A DNA stretch of 64,000 nucleotides. Source: Xanthobacter sp. NM-59. Lineage in GTDB: Bacteria; Pseudomonadota; Alphaproteobacteria; Rhizobiales; Xanthobacteraceae. Below are positions 1-8,963 of this stretch, piece after piece. Below the pieces are notes generated by a model. That model was not told where the DNA came from. It searched no databases and was given only the letters and a program-made list of their open reading frames with translations. The position numbers were made by a program, and so were the translations under genes. Position 1 is the first letter of the stretch; every line of letters begins with the position of its first letter. The stretch covers positions 219,024 to 283,023 of the forward strand of contig NZ_JACBFQ010000006.1 in NCBI RefSeq assembly GCF_021401125.1, given 5' to 3'.

Positions 1-1
1 G

Positions 2-331
2 GCCGCCACCGGCGCCAAGCTGGTGGAGCTGCCGCGCAGCCGCGACAATTCCTTCTGCTGCGGCGCCGGCGGTGGGCGCGTGTGGGTGCCGGACCCGCCC
101 GGCACCTCCAAGGTCAGCGAGATCCGCGCCCGCGAGGCGGCCGAGATCGAAGGGCTCGACGTGCTGGTGGTCAACTGCCCCAAGTGCATGACGATGCTCG
201 AAGATGCGGTGAAGACCACCGGCAATGAGCGCAACTTCCGGGTGATGGAGCTCACCGAGCTGCTGGCCGAGGCGCTGGAGGCCGACGAGGCCGCCCCCGC
301 ACCCGTGCCCGCCGAGGCCCACGAACCATGA
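2..331 (+). CDS. CCG-domain (Fe-S)-binding oxidoreductase, 3' end only
   Basis: The 5' part lies outside the window; the reading frame is open from base 2. The visible 109 residues carry a cysteine-rich CCG module: SFCCGAGGG followed about 45 residues later by VVNCPKCMTMLEDA. That arrangement is typical of heterodisulfide-reductase-like and DgcB-type ferredoxin oxidoreductases, which bind an Fe-S cluster and pass electrons between a dehydrogenase and ETF. The stop overlaps the next start as ATGA, so it is translationally coupled to the LRV gene, and etfB and etfA follow. The family assignment is firm. A role in dimethylglycine or another N-methyl-amine pathway is inferred from the ETF and GcvT neighbours, because the partner dehydrogenase is not visible. 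Confidence 0.8.
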   Translation, partial: AATGAKLVELPRSRDNSFCCGAGGGRVWVPDPPGTSKVSEIRAREAAEIEGLDVLVVNCPKCMTMLEDAVKTTGNERNFRVMELTELLAEALEADEAAPAPVPAEAHEP

Positions 332-1770
332 CCGCGTCGATGGCTCCCCCGCCGCCCCCTCCAGCAGACATGGACGCCCTGCTGTGCGCCCTGGAGCGGC
401 GGGCCGACCCCTACCTCTGCCTGCCGGCTTATGGCGCGGCCGGCGCCGAGGGGGCGGAAGCGATGCTCGAACGCATCCTGCTGTCGCGGGAACGGCTGAA
501 GCTCGCCTTTGCCGCTCTGCCCTTCACGCCGGTCCGCTTCCTGGAGCGGCTGGCGCGGGACGGACGACCCGCCGTGCTGCGCCGCCTCGCCCGCAACTCC
601 GCGAGCAGCGCGACGACGCTTCTGACCCTGGCCCAGCGTGCGCCGGAGCAGGAAACGCGCATCGCCATCGCCGGCCACCGCAACGCGCCCGCAGTGCTGC
701 TTGCCGGGCTTGCGGGCGAGCCGGATGGCGCGGTGCGCGTCGCCCTGCTGCGCAATCCGGCCACCACCACGCTGGTTCTGCACCGCCTGCTGGACCGCGC
801 GAGCCCTCAGGAGGCCGCCTTGCTGGCCCGCCATCCGCAGGCGGATGCCGCGTTGCTGCGCGCGCTGGCCCGGCGCGAAGAGCCGGCGGCGGACGCGGAG
901 ATGCTCACCCACCCGGCCTGTCCGCCGGAGCATCTGGAACGCGCGTGGCGCGACAGCGACCCTGCCATCCGCCGTCGCTGCGCGGGCAATCCCGCATTGC
1001 CACGCGAAGCGCTGGGGTCCCTGTTGGCGGATCCCGATGCCGGGGTGCGTGCCGAGGCCGTGCGCGCGGCAGCCGGGGCGGAAGCCCTTTCCACCGAGGA
1101 CGAAGCGGCCCGCGTGCGCCGCGCCCAGGCGCGCCACCTGCGCCTGCCGCCCGCCCTTGCCGCAGCGCTGGGGCGTGATCCGGATGTGTGGGTGCGCACC
1201 TGGCTCGCCCGCAATCCCCACCTGCCGGAAACCATCCTGCGCGGCCTGTGCGGTGACGGCGAAGCGCGCGTCCGGCATGCGGCCGGGCGCCACCCCCATT
1301 GCCCTCCCGACGCGCTCGTCGGCCTTGCGACGGACACGGACGCCTGGGTGCGTGCCGGCGTCGCCCCAAGGCCGGACCTGCCACCGGCGGCCCTGCGCGC
1401 GCTGGAGGCCGACACCGATATCGACGTGTGCTCCGCCGTCGGCCGCAACCCCAATGCCCGGATGGAAGCGCTGCTGGCGCGCGCCAGCCATCCCGATGTG
1501 GATGTGCGCCGGGCGGTGGCCTTGAACCCGCGCGCGCCCGCCGCGGCGCTGCGCCCGGTTCTCGCCGACCCCTATCCGCTGAACCGCGCCATCACCGTGC
1601 GCCACCCCAACTTGCCGGACGCCGAGGCCTGGCCGCTCGCAGAGGATCCGGAACCGCAGGTGCGGTTCGCGGTCGGCGCGCGCCTGGTGTCGCGCATGGC
1701 CCCACGCGCCGTGCCATCGCGTGCCATTCCGTTGTGCGCCCGCGCGCCCGAACTTTCTCCAGCCCTGTGA
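328..1770 (+). CDS. Leucine-rich repeat variant (LRV) / HEAT-like repeat protein
   Basis: 480 residues, almost entirely tandem helical repeats of about 24 residues with the recurring pattern VR..VARNPxxPxxxLxxLAxDxD, for example WVRTWLARNPHLPETILRGL. This is the LRV signature, first described in Azotobacter. Repeats run from about residue 80 to 460 after a proline-rich start. It overlaps the upstream Fe-S gene by 4 bp and etfB begins 8 bp after its stop, so it is embedded in an ETF operon. The LRV protein of Azotobacter also carries an N-terminal 4Fe-4S module, but here only two cysteines (LLCALERRADPYLC) occur near the N-terminus, so cluster binding is doubtful. Function is unknown; a scaffold or assembly role for the electron-transfer proteins is an inference from position. 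Confidence 0.75.
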   Translation: MTASMAPPPPPPADMDALLCALERRADPYLCLPAYGAAGAEGAEAMLERILLSRERLKLAFAALPFTPVRFLERLARDGRPAVLRRLARNSASSATTLLTLAQRAPEQETRIAIAGHRNAPAVLLAGLAGEPDGAVRVALLRNPATTTLVLHRLLDRASPQEAALLARHPQADAALLRALARREEPAADAEMLTHPACPPEHLERAWRDSDPAIRRRCAGNPALPREALGSLLADPDAGVRAEAVRAAAGAEALSTEDEAARVRRAQARHLRLPPALAAALGRDPDVWVRTWLARNPHLPETILRGLCGDGEARVRHAAGRHPHCPPDALVGLATDTDAWVRAGVAPRPDLPPAALRALEADTDIDVCSAVGRNPNARMEALLARASHPDVDVRRAVALNPRAPAAALRPVLADPYPLNRAITVRHPNLPDAEAWPLAEDPEPQVRFAVGARLVSRMAPRAVPSRAIPLCARAPELSPAL

Positions 1771-1778
1771 GGATGCCC

Positions 1779-2573
1779 ATGAAGATACTCGTGCCGGTGA
1801 AACGCGTCGCCTCCCTAGACGACGAATTCGAGCTTCGCGACGACGGCCGTGATGTGGATCCGGACTTCTGCGAGTTCGACCTCAACGAGTTCGACGAATA
1901 CGCCCTCGAAACCGCCGTGCTCATCAAGGAAAGCGCGCCCGAGGGAGCGGTGGAGGTGGTGGTCCTCACCATCGGCCCTGACGATGCCGACGATACCTTG
2001 CGCAAGGCCCTCGCCAAGGGCGCCGACCGGGCCATCCGGGTGGACGACGCGGACCTGGGCGACGCGGACCGCGTCGCCATTGCACGCGCCATCGCCAAGG
2101 TGGCGGAGCGCGAAGAGCCCGGCCTCGTGCTGTGCGGCGCCCAGTCCTCGGACTTCGGCCACGCGCAGACCGGCATGTCCGTGGCGGCCCTCCTCGGCTG
2201 GCCGCGGGTGGCCGTGGTCTCCCGCCTCGACTATGCGCCCGGCACCGCCACCGCGACCGTCGAGCGCGAGCTGGAAGGCGGGCTGGTGGAGCGTCTCGAG
2301 GTGGAAACGCCGGCGGTGCTGACCATCCAGCTCGGCATCAACACGCCGCGCTACGCCTCCCTGCGCGCCATCAAGCAGGCCAACGCCAAGGCCATCGAGA
2401 GCCTTGCGCCCGCCGATCTCGGGCTGAGTGCCGGAGAAACCGGCGGCGCCGGCGCGCTGAGCCGGGTGCGGCGCGTCTACGTGCCCGAGCGCGGCAAGAG
2501 TGAAATGATCGAGGGCACGCCCGCCCAGCAGGCCGCCCGTCTCTTGGAAATCATCGAGGAGGTGCAAGGCTGA
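1779..2573 (+). CDS. etfB: Electron transfer flavoprotein beta subunit
   Basis: 264 residues starting MKILVPVKRV, the canonical ETF-beta N-terminus, with the AMP-binding loop region LCGAQSSDFGHAQTG and the conserved LTIQLGINTPRYASLRAI segment near the C-terminus. EtfB binds AMP and, with EtfA, forms the FAD heterodimer that carries electrons from dehydrogenases. The ATG at 1779 is chosen because GAGGA ends 5 bases upstream; an in-frame ATG at 1773 overlaps that ribosome-binding site and is less likely. The stop and the etfA start overlap by one base (TGATG). Operon position next to an Fe-S oxidoreductase and upstream of a GcvT-like enzyme suggests a pathway-dedicated ETF rather than the housekeeping fatty-acid ETF. 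Confidence 0.93.
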   Translation: MKILVPVKRVASLDDEFELRDDGRDVDPDFCEFDLNEFDEYALETAVLIKESAPEGAVEVVVLTIGPDDADDTLRKALAKGADRAIRVDDADLGDADRVAIARAIAKVAEREEPGLVLCGAQSSDFGHAQTGMSVAALLGWPRVAVVSRLDYAPGTATATVERELEGGLVERLEVETPAVLTIQLGINTPRYASLRAIKQANAKAIESLAPADLGLSAGETGGAGALSRVRRVYVPERGKSEMIEGTPAQQAARLLEIIEEVQG

Positions 2574-3541
2574 TGTCTGGAATTCTCGTTCTGGCAGAAC
2601 ACCGGCGCGGCGAGCTGCGCGCCGCCACGCTGGAGGCCATCGGCGCCGCCGGCCAGTTGAAGGCTGCGGTGGGCGGCGAGGTGAGCGTGGCGGTCATCGC
2701 GGCCGATCCGTCCGCCTTCGTGCCCGCGGTCAGCGTCGGCGCGGTGGACGAGGTGGTCACCATCACCGCCCCGGAGGCCGCGACCTTCGAGCCGCACCTG
2801 TACGAGCAGGCCCTCAACGGCCTGATCGCCGCGCGCAAGCCGGCCCTGGTGCTGCTGCCCCACAGCGTGGACAGCTGGGCGCTGGCCCCCGCGGTGGCCA
2901 TCGCCAACGGCCTCGGCTTCGCCACCGACGTGTTCGGCCTCCAGGTGGAGGATGGCGCCATCGTCGCCACGCGCGCCGGCTACCAGGAAAAGGTGTTCGT
3001 GGAGATCGACTTCCCCGGCCGCGAGGGGGTGCTCGTCACCCTGCGCGGCGGGGCGTTCGAGCCTGCCAGTGGCCCGGCCCAGCCCCGCGTCACGCCGTTC
3101 GAGGCCGGCGACGCCCAGCGGCGCAGCCGGCACCTGGAATGGCGCGATCCGCCGGCCACCGGTGGCATCGACATTCCCGGCTCGCCCTTCATCCTCTCCA
3201 TCGGCCGCGGTGTCGGCGACGAGGCGAACGTGTCCCAGTTCCTGGAACTGGCGGAGGGCCTGGGCGCGACGCTGGGATGCTCGCGTCCGATCGCCGACAA
3301 CGGCTGGCTGCCCAAGGCGCGCCAGGTGGGCCAGTCGGGCCAGCTGGCGGCAAAGTGCAACCTCTATGTCGCCATGGGCATTTCCGGCTCGGTGCAGCAC
3401 CAGTGGGGCATGAAGCACGTGGAGAACATCATCGCGGTCAACAAGGACCCCGAGGCCTCCATCTTCTCCATCGCCCGCTACGGCATCGTCGGCGACATGC
3501 TGGAGATCGCCGAGGAAGTACGGAAACAAAAGGGCCTGTAA
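2573..3541 (+). CDS. etfA: Electron transfer flavoprotein alpha subunit
   Basis: 322 residues. The N-terminal domain starts ILVLAEHRRGELR. The C-terminal FAD domain has the family motifs SIGRGVGDEAN, LGCSRPIADNGWLPKARQVG and YVAMGISGSVQHQWGM, ending with the FAD-contacting AVNKDPEASIFSIARYGIVGD. These residues hold the FAD that is the redox centre of ETF. It is translationally coupled to etfB by a one-base overlap. The predicted hairpin at 3562-3586 follows the stop, so the Fe-S/LRV/etfBA block may end here, with the permease downstream read through or from its own promoter. Confidence 0.93.
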   Translation: MSGILVLAEHRRGELRAATLEAIGAAGQLKAAVGGEVSVAVIAADPSAFVPAVSVGAVDEVVTITAPEAATFEPHLYEQALNGLIAARKPALVLLPHSVDSWALAPAVAIANGLGFATDVFGLQVEDGAIVATRAGYQEKVFVEIDFPGREGVLVTLRGGAFEPASGPAQPRVTPFEAGDAQRRSRHLEWRDPPATGGIDIPGSPFILSIGRGVGDEANVSQFLELAEGLGATLGCSRPIADNGWLPKARQVGQSGQLAAKCNLYVAMGISGSVQHQWGMKHVENIIAVNKDPEASIFSIARYGIVGDMLEIAEEVRKQKGL

Positions 3542-3561
3542 GCCCCCGCCCGGACACGAAG

Positions 3562-3586
3562 CCGCCCGGCATCACAAGCCGGGCGG
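3562..3586 (+). terminator. Hairpin after etfA
   Basis: Perfect 9-bp stem: CCGCCCGGC at 3562-3570 and GCCGGGCGG at 3578-3586, separated by the 7-base loop ATCACAA. It starts 20 bases after the etfA stop. There is no T-run after it, so it could attenuate or stabilise the mRNA rather than terminate fully. Confidence 0.5.
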
Positions 3587-3679
3587 TGCGCACGCCAAGT
3601 TCCGAGCAAGTCCACAAAAACGCCCGGGCCGGCACGCCTGCCTGACCTGACGCCGAGCACACGGGCGAGGGAGGAAATC

Positions 3680-5395
3680 GTGACCATCATCACCAATGTC
3701 CAAGACGGTGCCGGGACTGAGGGGCGACTGCATCGCTCCATCAGCTGGACCGGCGCCTTCTGGGTCGCGAGCGGCGTTCCCGCCCTCGTGCTGTTCTCCA
3801 TCGGCGGCATCGCCGGCATGACGGGGACGCTCTCGTTCCTGATCTGGGGCATCTCCATCGGCATGGGCTTCATCCAGTCCTTCATCTATGCCGAGATCGC
3901 CGGCCTGTTTCCCAACAAGTCCGGCGGCGCCTCCATCTATGGCGCGGCGGCCTGGGTGCGCTATGTGAAGCTGGTGGCGCCGCTCTCGGTGTGGTGCAAC
4001 TGGTTCGCCTGGAGCCCGGTGCTCTCGCTGGGCTGCTCCATCGCCGCGGCCTACATCCTCAACGCCCTCGCCCCGGTTCCGGCGCTGAACAGCCCGGAGG
4101 TGGCCCAGTGGCTCACCGTGCATGGCGCCAGCCTCGCCGGCACCGAGGCCGAGAAGGCCGCCGCCGCTGTTGCCGCGCTGACGCCCCACATCCGTGACTG
4201 GACGCTGATGACCCATGCCATCGGCCCGGTGTCGTTCTCCCTCAATGCCGCCTTCTTCGTGGGTGCGGCGCTCATGCTGCTGGTGTTCGCCATCCAGCAT
4301 CGCGGCATCCTGGGCACAGCCAATGTGCAGAAGTGGATCGGCCTGTCGGTGATCGTGCCCATGCTGGTGGTGGGCATCGTGCCCCTGCTGACGGGACAGG
4401 TGAACTGGAGCAACTTTTCGCCGCTGGTGCCGCTGGCCGCCGCCGGGGCGCCGGACGCGGGCAGCTGGAATATTCCCGGCTGGACGCTGGTGCTCGGCGG
4501 CCTGTTCATCGCCGCCTGGTCCACCTACGGCTTCGAAACCGCCGTGTGCTACACGGGCGAATTCCGCAATCCCGAGCGCGACACCTTCAAGGCCATCTTC
4601 TATTCGGGCCTTCTGTGCCTCGCTTTGTTCATCCTGGTGCCGTTCACCTTCCAGGGTGTTCTGGGCCTCGGCGGCATGCTCGATCCGGCCATCGTCGACG
4701 GCTCCGGCGTCGCCCAGGCCATGGCCCACATGGTGGGCGGCGGCAAGATCGTCGAGAGCGTGCTCGTCATGCTGATGATCCTGGCGCTGATGCTCTCCAT
4801 CATGACCGCCATGGCCGGCTCCTCGCGCACCCTCTACCAGGGCGCGGTGGACGGCTGGCTGCCCCGCTACCTCGACCATGTGAACGAGCACGGCGCGCCC
4901 ACCCGCGCCATGTGGACCGACCTGTGGTTCAACATCGTGCTCCTGGCCATCGCCTGCGCCGACAGCACCAGCTTCTTCTTCGTGCTGGCGGTGGCGAATG
5001 TGGGCTACATCATCTTCAACTTCCTGAACCTGAACTCCGGCTGGATCCACCGCATCGACAGCGCCCATGTGGACCGGCCCTACAAGGCGCCCACCTTCAT
5101 CCTCGCCCTCGGCACCCTGTTCGCCTTTGTGAATGCGGTGTTCATGGGCGCCGGTGCCAAGGTGTGGAACCCGGTGGCCCTTTGGGCCGGGCTCATCACC
5201 GCCGCCCTCATCATCCCGGTCTTCATCTACCGGCATTACATCCAGGACGGCGGCAAGTTCCCGCATGAGACCTTCGAGGATCTGACCATCGGCGACGGCA
5301 AGCACACGCAGAAGCGTGCCGGCATGCTGCCCTACCTCGCACTCGTCGCCGGACTTGTGGTGGTGCTCGCCTCCAACTGGCTGTTCCAGCTCTGA
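3680..5395 (+). CDS. APC-family amino acid/amine permease
   Basis: 571 residues with about twelve hydrophobic segments. The N-terminal stretch has the APC signature ISWTGAFWVASGVPALVLFS, then IYAEIAGLFPNKSGGAS, the conserved TM2-3 region. A central GLFIAAWSTYGFETAVCYTGEF motif corresponds to TM6, where this superfamily binds substrate. The inner-membrane protein should import an amino acid or amine by proton or sodium symport. The start is a GTG preceded by GAGGAAA at 3671-3677. It lies between the ETF genes and the GcvT-like gene, so it probably imports the substrate of that pathway. The exact substrate cannot be read from sequence. Confidence 0.85.
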   Translation: MTIITNVQDGAGTEGRLHRSISWTGAFWVASGVPALVLFSIGGIAGMTGTLSFLIWGISIGMGFIQSFIYAEIAGLFPNKSGGASIYGAAAWVRYVKLVAPLSVWCNWFAWSPVLSLGCSIAAAYILNALAPVPALNSPEVAQWLTVHGASLAGTEAEKAAAAVAALTPHIRDWTLMTHAIGPVSFSLNAAFFVGAALMLLVFAIQHRGILGTANVQKWIGLSVIVPMLVVGIVPLLTGQVNWSNFSPLVPLAAAGAPDAGSWNIPGWTLVLGGLFIAAWSTYGFETAVCYTGEFRNPERDTFKAIFYSGLLCLALFILVPFTFQGVLGLGGMLDPAIVDGSGVAQAMAHMVGGGKIVESVLVMLMILALMLSIMTAMAGSSRTLYQGAVDGWLPRYLDHVNEHGAPTRAMWTDLWFNIVLLAIACADSTSFFFVLAVANVGYIIFNFLNLNSGWIHRIDSAHVDRPYKAPTFILALGTLFAFVNAVFMGAGAKVWNPVALWAGLITAALIIPVFIYRHYIQDGGKFPHETFEDLTIGDGKHTQKRAGMLPYLALVAGLVVVLASNWLFQL

Positions 5396-5400
5396 CGCCG

Positions 5401-5426
5401 CGCGGCCCGGTGCCCGCCGGGCCGCG
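5401..5426 (+). terminator. Hairpin between permease and GcvT-like gene
   Basis: Perfect 10-bp stem CGCGGCCCGG (5401-5410) and CCGGGCCGCG (5417-5426) around a 6-base loop, six bases after the permease stop. No T-tract follows, so it may be a processing or attenuation hairpin inside the operon. Confidence 0.45.
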
Positions 5427-5461
5427 AGACCTCCCCTCATTCCTCAAGAAGGATGCCCCGC

Positions 5462-6601
5462 ATGACCGCCGGCACCCCTGCCTATTCTCGCCTGTCCGCC
5501 CTCTCCGACCGCCATCGCGCCCTCGGCACCACCTTCGAGGCGGCATGGAACGACATGCCCGTGCCGCAGAACTACGCGACCGACCCCGATGACGAGGTGA
5601 TCGCCGTGCGTACCGCCGCCGGCCTGTTCGACGTCTCCGCCCTGCGCATCATCGATGTCTCGGGCAGCGACGCACTGGCCGTGCTGGAGGAGCTGTTCAC
5701 CTCCGATATCGCCAGCATCGCGCCCGGGGCCGCCTCCCTCACCGGGCTGCTGGACGAAAACGGCAGCCTCATCGACGACGTGCTCGTCTATTGCGACGGG
5801 CCGAACGCCTATCGCGTGTCCCACGGCAGCGGCTGCCTGGAAGACCTGCTGCCAGCCGCGGCGGCGGGGCGCGACGTCACCTTCCGCAAGGACGATGACG
5901 TGCATATGCTGTCCTTCCAGGGCCCGAAGGCGCTCGACATCCTGGCCCCGCACACCGGATTCGACCTGAAAACCCTGCCCTATTTCGGGCACCGGCGAAC
6001 CACCCTGTTCGGCCGCCCGGTTTCCATCGCGCGGGGCGGCTATTCGGGCGAGCGCGGCTACGAGGTCTCCTGCGCTTCAACCGATGCCGTCTTCATGTGG
6101 GATTCCATACTGGAAGCGGGGCGCCCGCACGGGGCTATGGCGGTTTCCTGGTCCTGCCTCGACATCGTTCGGGTGGAAGGCGCGCTGCTGTTCTACCCCT
6201 ATGATATGCCGGAGGGCGACACCACGCCCTGGGAGGCCGGGCTCGGCTGGACCGTCAATCCGGACAAGCCCGCCTTCCGCGGCCGCGAAGCCGTGCTGCG
6301 CCGGCGTGGACAGGAGCGGGTGGCGCAAGCGGGCATCGAGATCGACCATCACGCAGCCATCGAGCCCGGCGCCAAGCTGTTCCGCGATGGCAAGGAGGTG
6401 GGCATCGTGAATTCCACCACCTACAGCCGCTATCTCATGCGCTCCCTGGCGCTGGTGCATGTGGCGCCCGAGCTTTCCGCCTTCGGCACGGAGCTGGAAG
6501 TGCGTGGCGCCGAGGGCCGCTTCCCCGCGCGGGTGGTGAAGACGCCGTTCTATGACCCACTGCGCCTGCGCACCCACCCGCTCGCTGAACGGACGGCCTG
6601 A
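5462..6601 (+). CDS. GcvT-like aminomethyltransferase (folate-dependent)
   Basis: 379 residues aligning by eye with the glycine-cleavage T-protein and dimethylglycine/sarcosine oxidase T-domain family. It has FDVSALRIIDVSG near residue 60, LLDENGSLIDDVLVY with the conserved Asp of the folate site, the central YSGERGYEVSC motif, and a C-terminal barrel ending VVKTPFYDPLRLR. Such proteins pass a one-carbon unit from an amine to tetrahydrofolate. It stands alone without GcvH or GcvP, which favours oxidative N-demethylation coupled to the upstream ETF over glycine cleavage. The ATG at 5462 has AAGGA 8 bases upstream; the in-frame ATG at 5453 overlaps that site. A strong terminator follows. Confidence 0.85.
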   Translation: MTAGTPAYSRLSALSDRHRALGTTFEAAWNDMPVPQNYATDPDDEVIAVRTAAGLFDVSALRIIDVSGSDALAVLEELFTSDIASIAPGAASLTGLLDENGSLIDDVLVYCDGPNAYRVSHGSGCLEDLLPAAAAGRDVTFRKDDDVHMLSFQGPKALDILAPHTGFDLKTLPYFGHRRTTLFGRPVSIARGGYSGERGYEVSCASTDAVFMWDSILEAGRPHGAMAVSWSCLDIVRVEGALLFYPYDMPEGDTTPWEAGLGWTVNPDKPAFRGREAVLRRRGQERVAQAGIEIDHHAAIEPGAKLFRDGKEVGIVNSTTYSRYLMRSLALVHVAPELSAFGTELEVRGAEGRFPARVVKTPFYDPLRLRTHPLAERTA

Positions 6602-6959
6602 CCTCCCGCAGCTGCCGCGACAGGCCGAGCCGTAACCTGGGGGCTTCCTCCTGGGCAACTGCCGGAGAACGAGCGGGCCTCGCGCCCCTCGTCTCCGGCC
6701 TTTTCCCGCCCCAAGCCGTACCGTGGCGCAACAAATTCCGCCGCGGAGAAATACAATCGCTTCGCGCGCGCGAGATGTGTCGCCGACGCGCGCAATGAAA
6801 TCAATGCATGCAACTGGAAAACAACCAGATTGCACCGCAATATCAATCAGATGTACGGAGCATGATGACGCAAGGTCCGCATTGCCACGGGGCTGCCTCT
6901 CCGCTTTACTCCAGTCGGAAGAATTCAAATGTATTCACATGCCGGCTGGAGCGTAGGGC
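6602..6959. other. Intergenic region before the LuxR gene
   Basis: 358 bp without a credible gene. It holds the strong terminator at 6661-6704 and then sequence less GC-rich than its surroundings (about 6770-6950), presumably the LuxR promoter. I cannot assign clear -35 and -10 boxes. Confidence 0.5.
6661..6704 (+). terminator. Rho-independent terminator after GcvT-like gene
   Basis: Stem GCCGGAGAACGAG (6661-6673) pairs with CTCGTCTCCGGC (6688-6699) with one bulged A, followed by CTTTTCCC. This is the clearest intrinsic terminator of the left part and closes the catabolic operon. Confidence 0.8.
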
Positions 6960-8051
6960 ATGGCAGAACCGCTTCCCCTTCGGCCGCCTTCCGCACTTGG
7001 GCGATACAGCGCCGTGCCGCTGAACAGTCCGGAGTGGTTCGCGCACGTGGGGCAGGTTGCCCGTGTGATTGGCAGCGACCGCTTCCATCGCGAGCTGGTC
7101 GAGCTGTTCGGAGCGGCCATCGATCACGATGCGTGCTGGATCATCCGCTATTCCCGCGTCGCACCGCCTGACGTGCTTTTCACCAAGAACGTGGCGAGCG
7201 ATATCGTCGCTTATTATACCAACATCTACGCCTCGGTCGACCCGTTTTCCGAGTATTGGCGAAATAATGGCAACCCTGGCGTGCTGCAGCTCAACGACGT
7301 GCGCTCCCCCGGTCGCGCGTGGGACATGTACCACAAGGTTTTCCAGACCGTGGCCAACATCTCGGACGAACTGGGCATCTTTTTCTCGACCGTTGGCCAC
7401 TGCTGCTTCGGCCTGTTCCTGGAACGGGAGACCGGCCGCTTCTCGCCCGGGGACATCGAGCGGGCGCGGCTGATTTTTCCCATGCTGGAGGGTTTCCACC
7501 GCTCGCACCTCGGCTCGCTGTTCAACAATCTGCGCAATCTGCGCGGGCCGCAGGTCGAAGGCTTCATCACCCGCCCGACCCTCATCAAGGACCGCTTCGG
7601 AGTGGATGTCTTCTCCAACGAGGCATGGCAAAAGGCCGCCGCGAGCGAGCCCGCATTGACTCTCGTGACCGAGGAACTGCACGCCGCCGGCGCCACCGCG
7701 CCACGGGCGTTGCCGCAATTCACCGTGAAGGTGGAAGCGTTCGACCGCGACTTTCCCCTGGCCCCCGGCGGGCGCATGTACGTGCTGGACACCACCGCGG
7801 CCCGGCCCGTGGAGGACCCCGACCGCCTGCTGGAAGAAGCGCTTAAGATCTTCACCCCGCGTGAGAGGGAAATTCTGCTGCTGCTCATGAACGGTGAAAC
7901 CACCGGCGGCATCGCGCAGAAGCTCAACCTCAGCAAGGGCACCATCAAGAACTGCCGCCTGCGCATGTATCGCAAGACCGGGGTGGGCTCAGAACGCGCG
8001 CTGGTGAAGCACGTGATGCAGCACCTCGACCCGCGCCACGAGGCCGGATAG
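6960..8051 (+). CDS. LuxR-family transcriptional regulator
   Basis: 363 residues with a C-terminal LuxR/GerE helix-turn-helix at about 296-352: FTPREREILLLLMNGETTGG, then IAQKLNLSKGTIKNCRLRMYRKTG. The N-terminal 280 residues have no receiver-domain aspartate pocket and no recognisable acyl-homoserine-lactone motif. They look like an uncharacterised GAF/PAS-like sensor region. The gene follows a strong terminator and is transcribed alone towards the convergent amidohydrolase-family gene. Control of the adjacent amine or amino acid operon is plausible but inferred from position only. Confidence 0.8.
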   Translation: MAEPLPLRPPSALGRYSAVPLNSPEWFAHVGQVARVIGSDRFHRELVELFGAAIDHDACWIIRYSRVAPPDVLFTKNVASDIVAYYTNIYASVDPFSEYWRNNGNPGVLQLNDVRSPGRAWDMYHKVFQTVANISDELGIFFSTVGHCCFGLFLERETGRFSPGDIERARLIFPMLEGFHRSHLGSLFNNLRNLRGPQVEGFITRPTLIKDRFGVDVFSNEAWQKAAASEPALTLVTEELHAAGATAPRALPQFTVKVEAFDRDFPLAPGGRMYVLDTTAARPVEDPDRLLEEALKIFTPREREILLLLMNGETTGGIAQKLNLSKGTIKNCRLRMYRKTGVGSERALVKHVMQHLDPRHEAG

Positions 8052-8079
8052 GTCCCGAGCAAGTCGCAACCGGCGACGC

Positions 8080-8862
8080 TCAGCGCTCTCCGGCACAGCT
8101 GGCGAGAGCACGCGGAAGCACGACGGCGAGGCGCTCCGCCCATGCTCTCTGCTCTTCCGCGCGGGCGATGAGATCCTGCCGAATCTCGATGCCCACGTGC
8201 AGCGCCCCGCGCTGCTCGCCGTGCACGGGGATCGTCCAGTCCGTGTCGTCTCCCACATCATAGGGCTCGTTGTCGCCCACCGGGAAATCGGCCTCGCCGC
8301 GCAGGTGCGCCAGCATCGCATGGGCCAGCCTGCTGTCGCGATTGTGGAGCAGGCCCACATGCCAGGGGCGCGCGACACCTCCAAAAACCGGGGTGAAACT
8401 GTGCATGGCGATGAGGACCGCCGGCACCCGCTGGGCCCGCCGGCGATCGAGCTCGGCTGAGATGCGGCCGTGATAGGGCGCGAAAATCTCCTCTTCGCGC
8501 GCGCGCCGGGCCGCTATGTCCAGCGAGCGGTTGCCCGGAACCGGGGTCCCGTCGCTGATCTCCGGAATTGACTGCCCGCTGCCGGGCGGGCGGTTGCAAT
8601 CAATGACGAGGCGGGAATAGTTCTGTTGTATGAGCGGCGCATCAAGCAGGTCTGACAACAACCGGCAGACCCCGGCTATGCCGAGATCCCACGCGATGTG
8701 GCGTTCACGGTCCCCCTCGGAAAGGCCAAGCGTGCCGAGCGACCCTGGAAGGCCGTTACCCGCATGATCCGAAACAATGACGAACTCGGATCGGCCATTG
8801 GCATTGAACACCGAAACCGGCGACATATCGCCCGCCGCCAGCACAGACAGATTTACGCTCAC
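8080..8862 (-). CDS. N-formylglutamate amidohydrolase family protein
   Basis: 260 residues from a GTG at 8862, preceded by AAGGGG; an ATG at 8928 would add 22 residues. Motifs match the HutG/FGase family: FVIVSDHAGNGLP (metal-binding His in the first strand), SRLVIDCNRPPG, and IAMHSFTPVF with the second conserved His. The family hydrolyses N-formylglutamate to formate and glutamate or acts on related N-acyl substrates. No other histidine-degradation gene is nearby, so the real substrate is open. It is convergent with the LuxR gene (28 bp apart) and divergent from the transglutaminase-like gene. Confidence 0.8.
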   Translation of the reverse strand: MSVNLSVLAAGDMSPVSVFNANGRSEFVIVSDHAGNGLPGSLGTLGLSEGDRERHIAWDLGIAGVCRLLSDLLDAPLIQQNYSRLVIDCNRPPGSGQSIPEISDGTPVPGNRSLDIAARRAREEEIFAPYHGRISAELDRRRAQRVPAVLIAMHSFTPVFGGVARPWHVGLLHNRDSRLAHAMLAHLRGEADFPVGDNEPYDVGDDTDWTIPVHGEQRGALHVGIEIRQDLIARAEEQRAWAERLAVVLPRALASCAGER

Positions 8863-8963
8863 GTCCCGCGCCCCTTTCGGCACCACGCCGCACCCGAGTC
8901 CCGACGCTTTAGCGCCGCACCGATACACCCGATCCCCTCGGGCCGCCCACGACAGAGGTTCAG

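Noticed and set aside
3572..5440. 622-residue minus-strand open frame opposite the APC permease
   Set aside because: High-GC antisense shadow: His/Gln/Gly/Glu-rich composition, no motif, while the plus strand encodes a clear permease.
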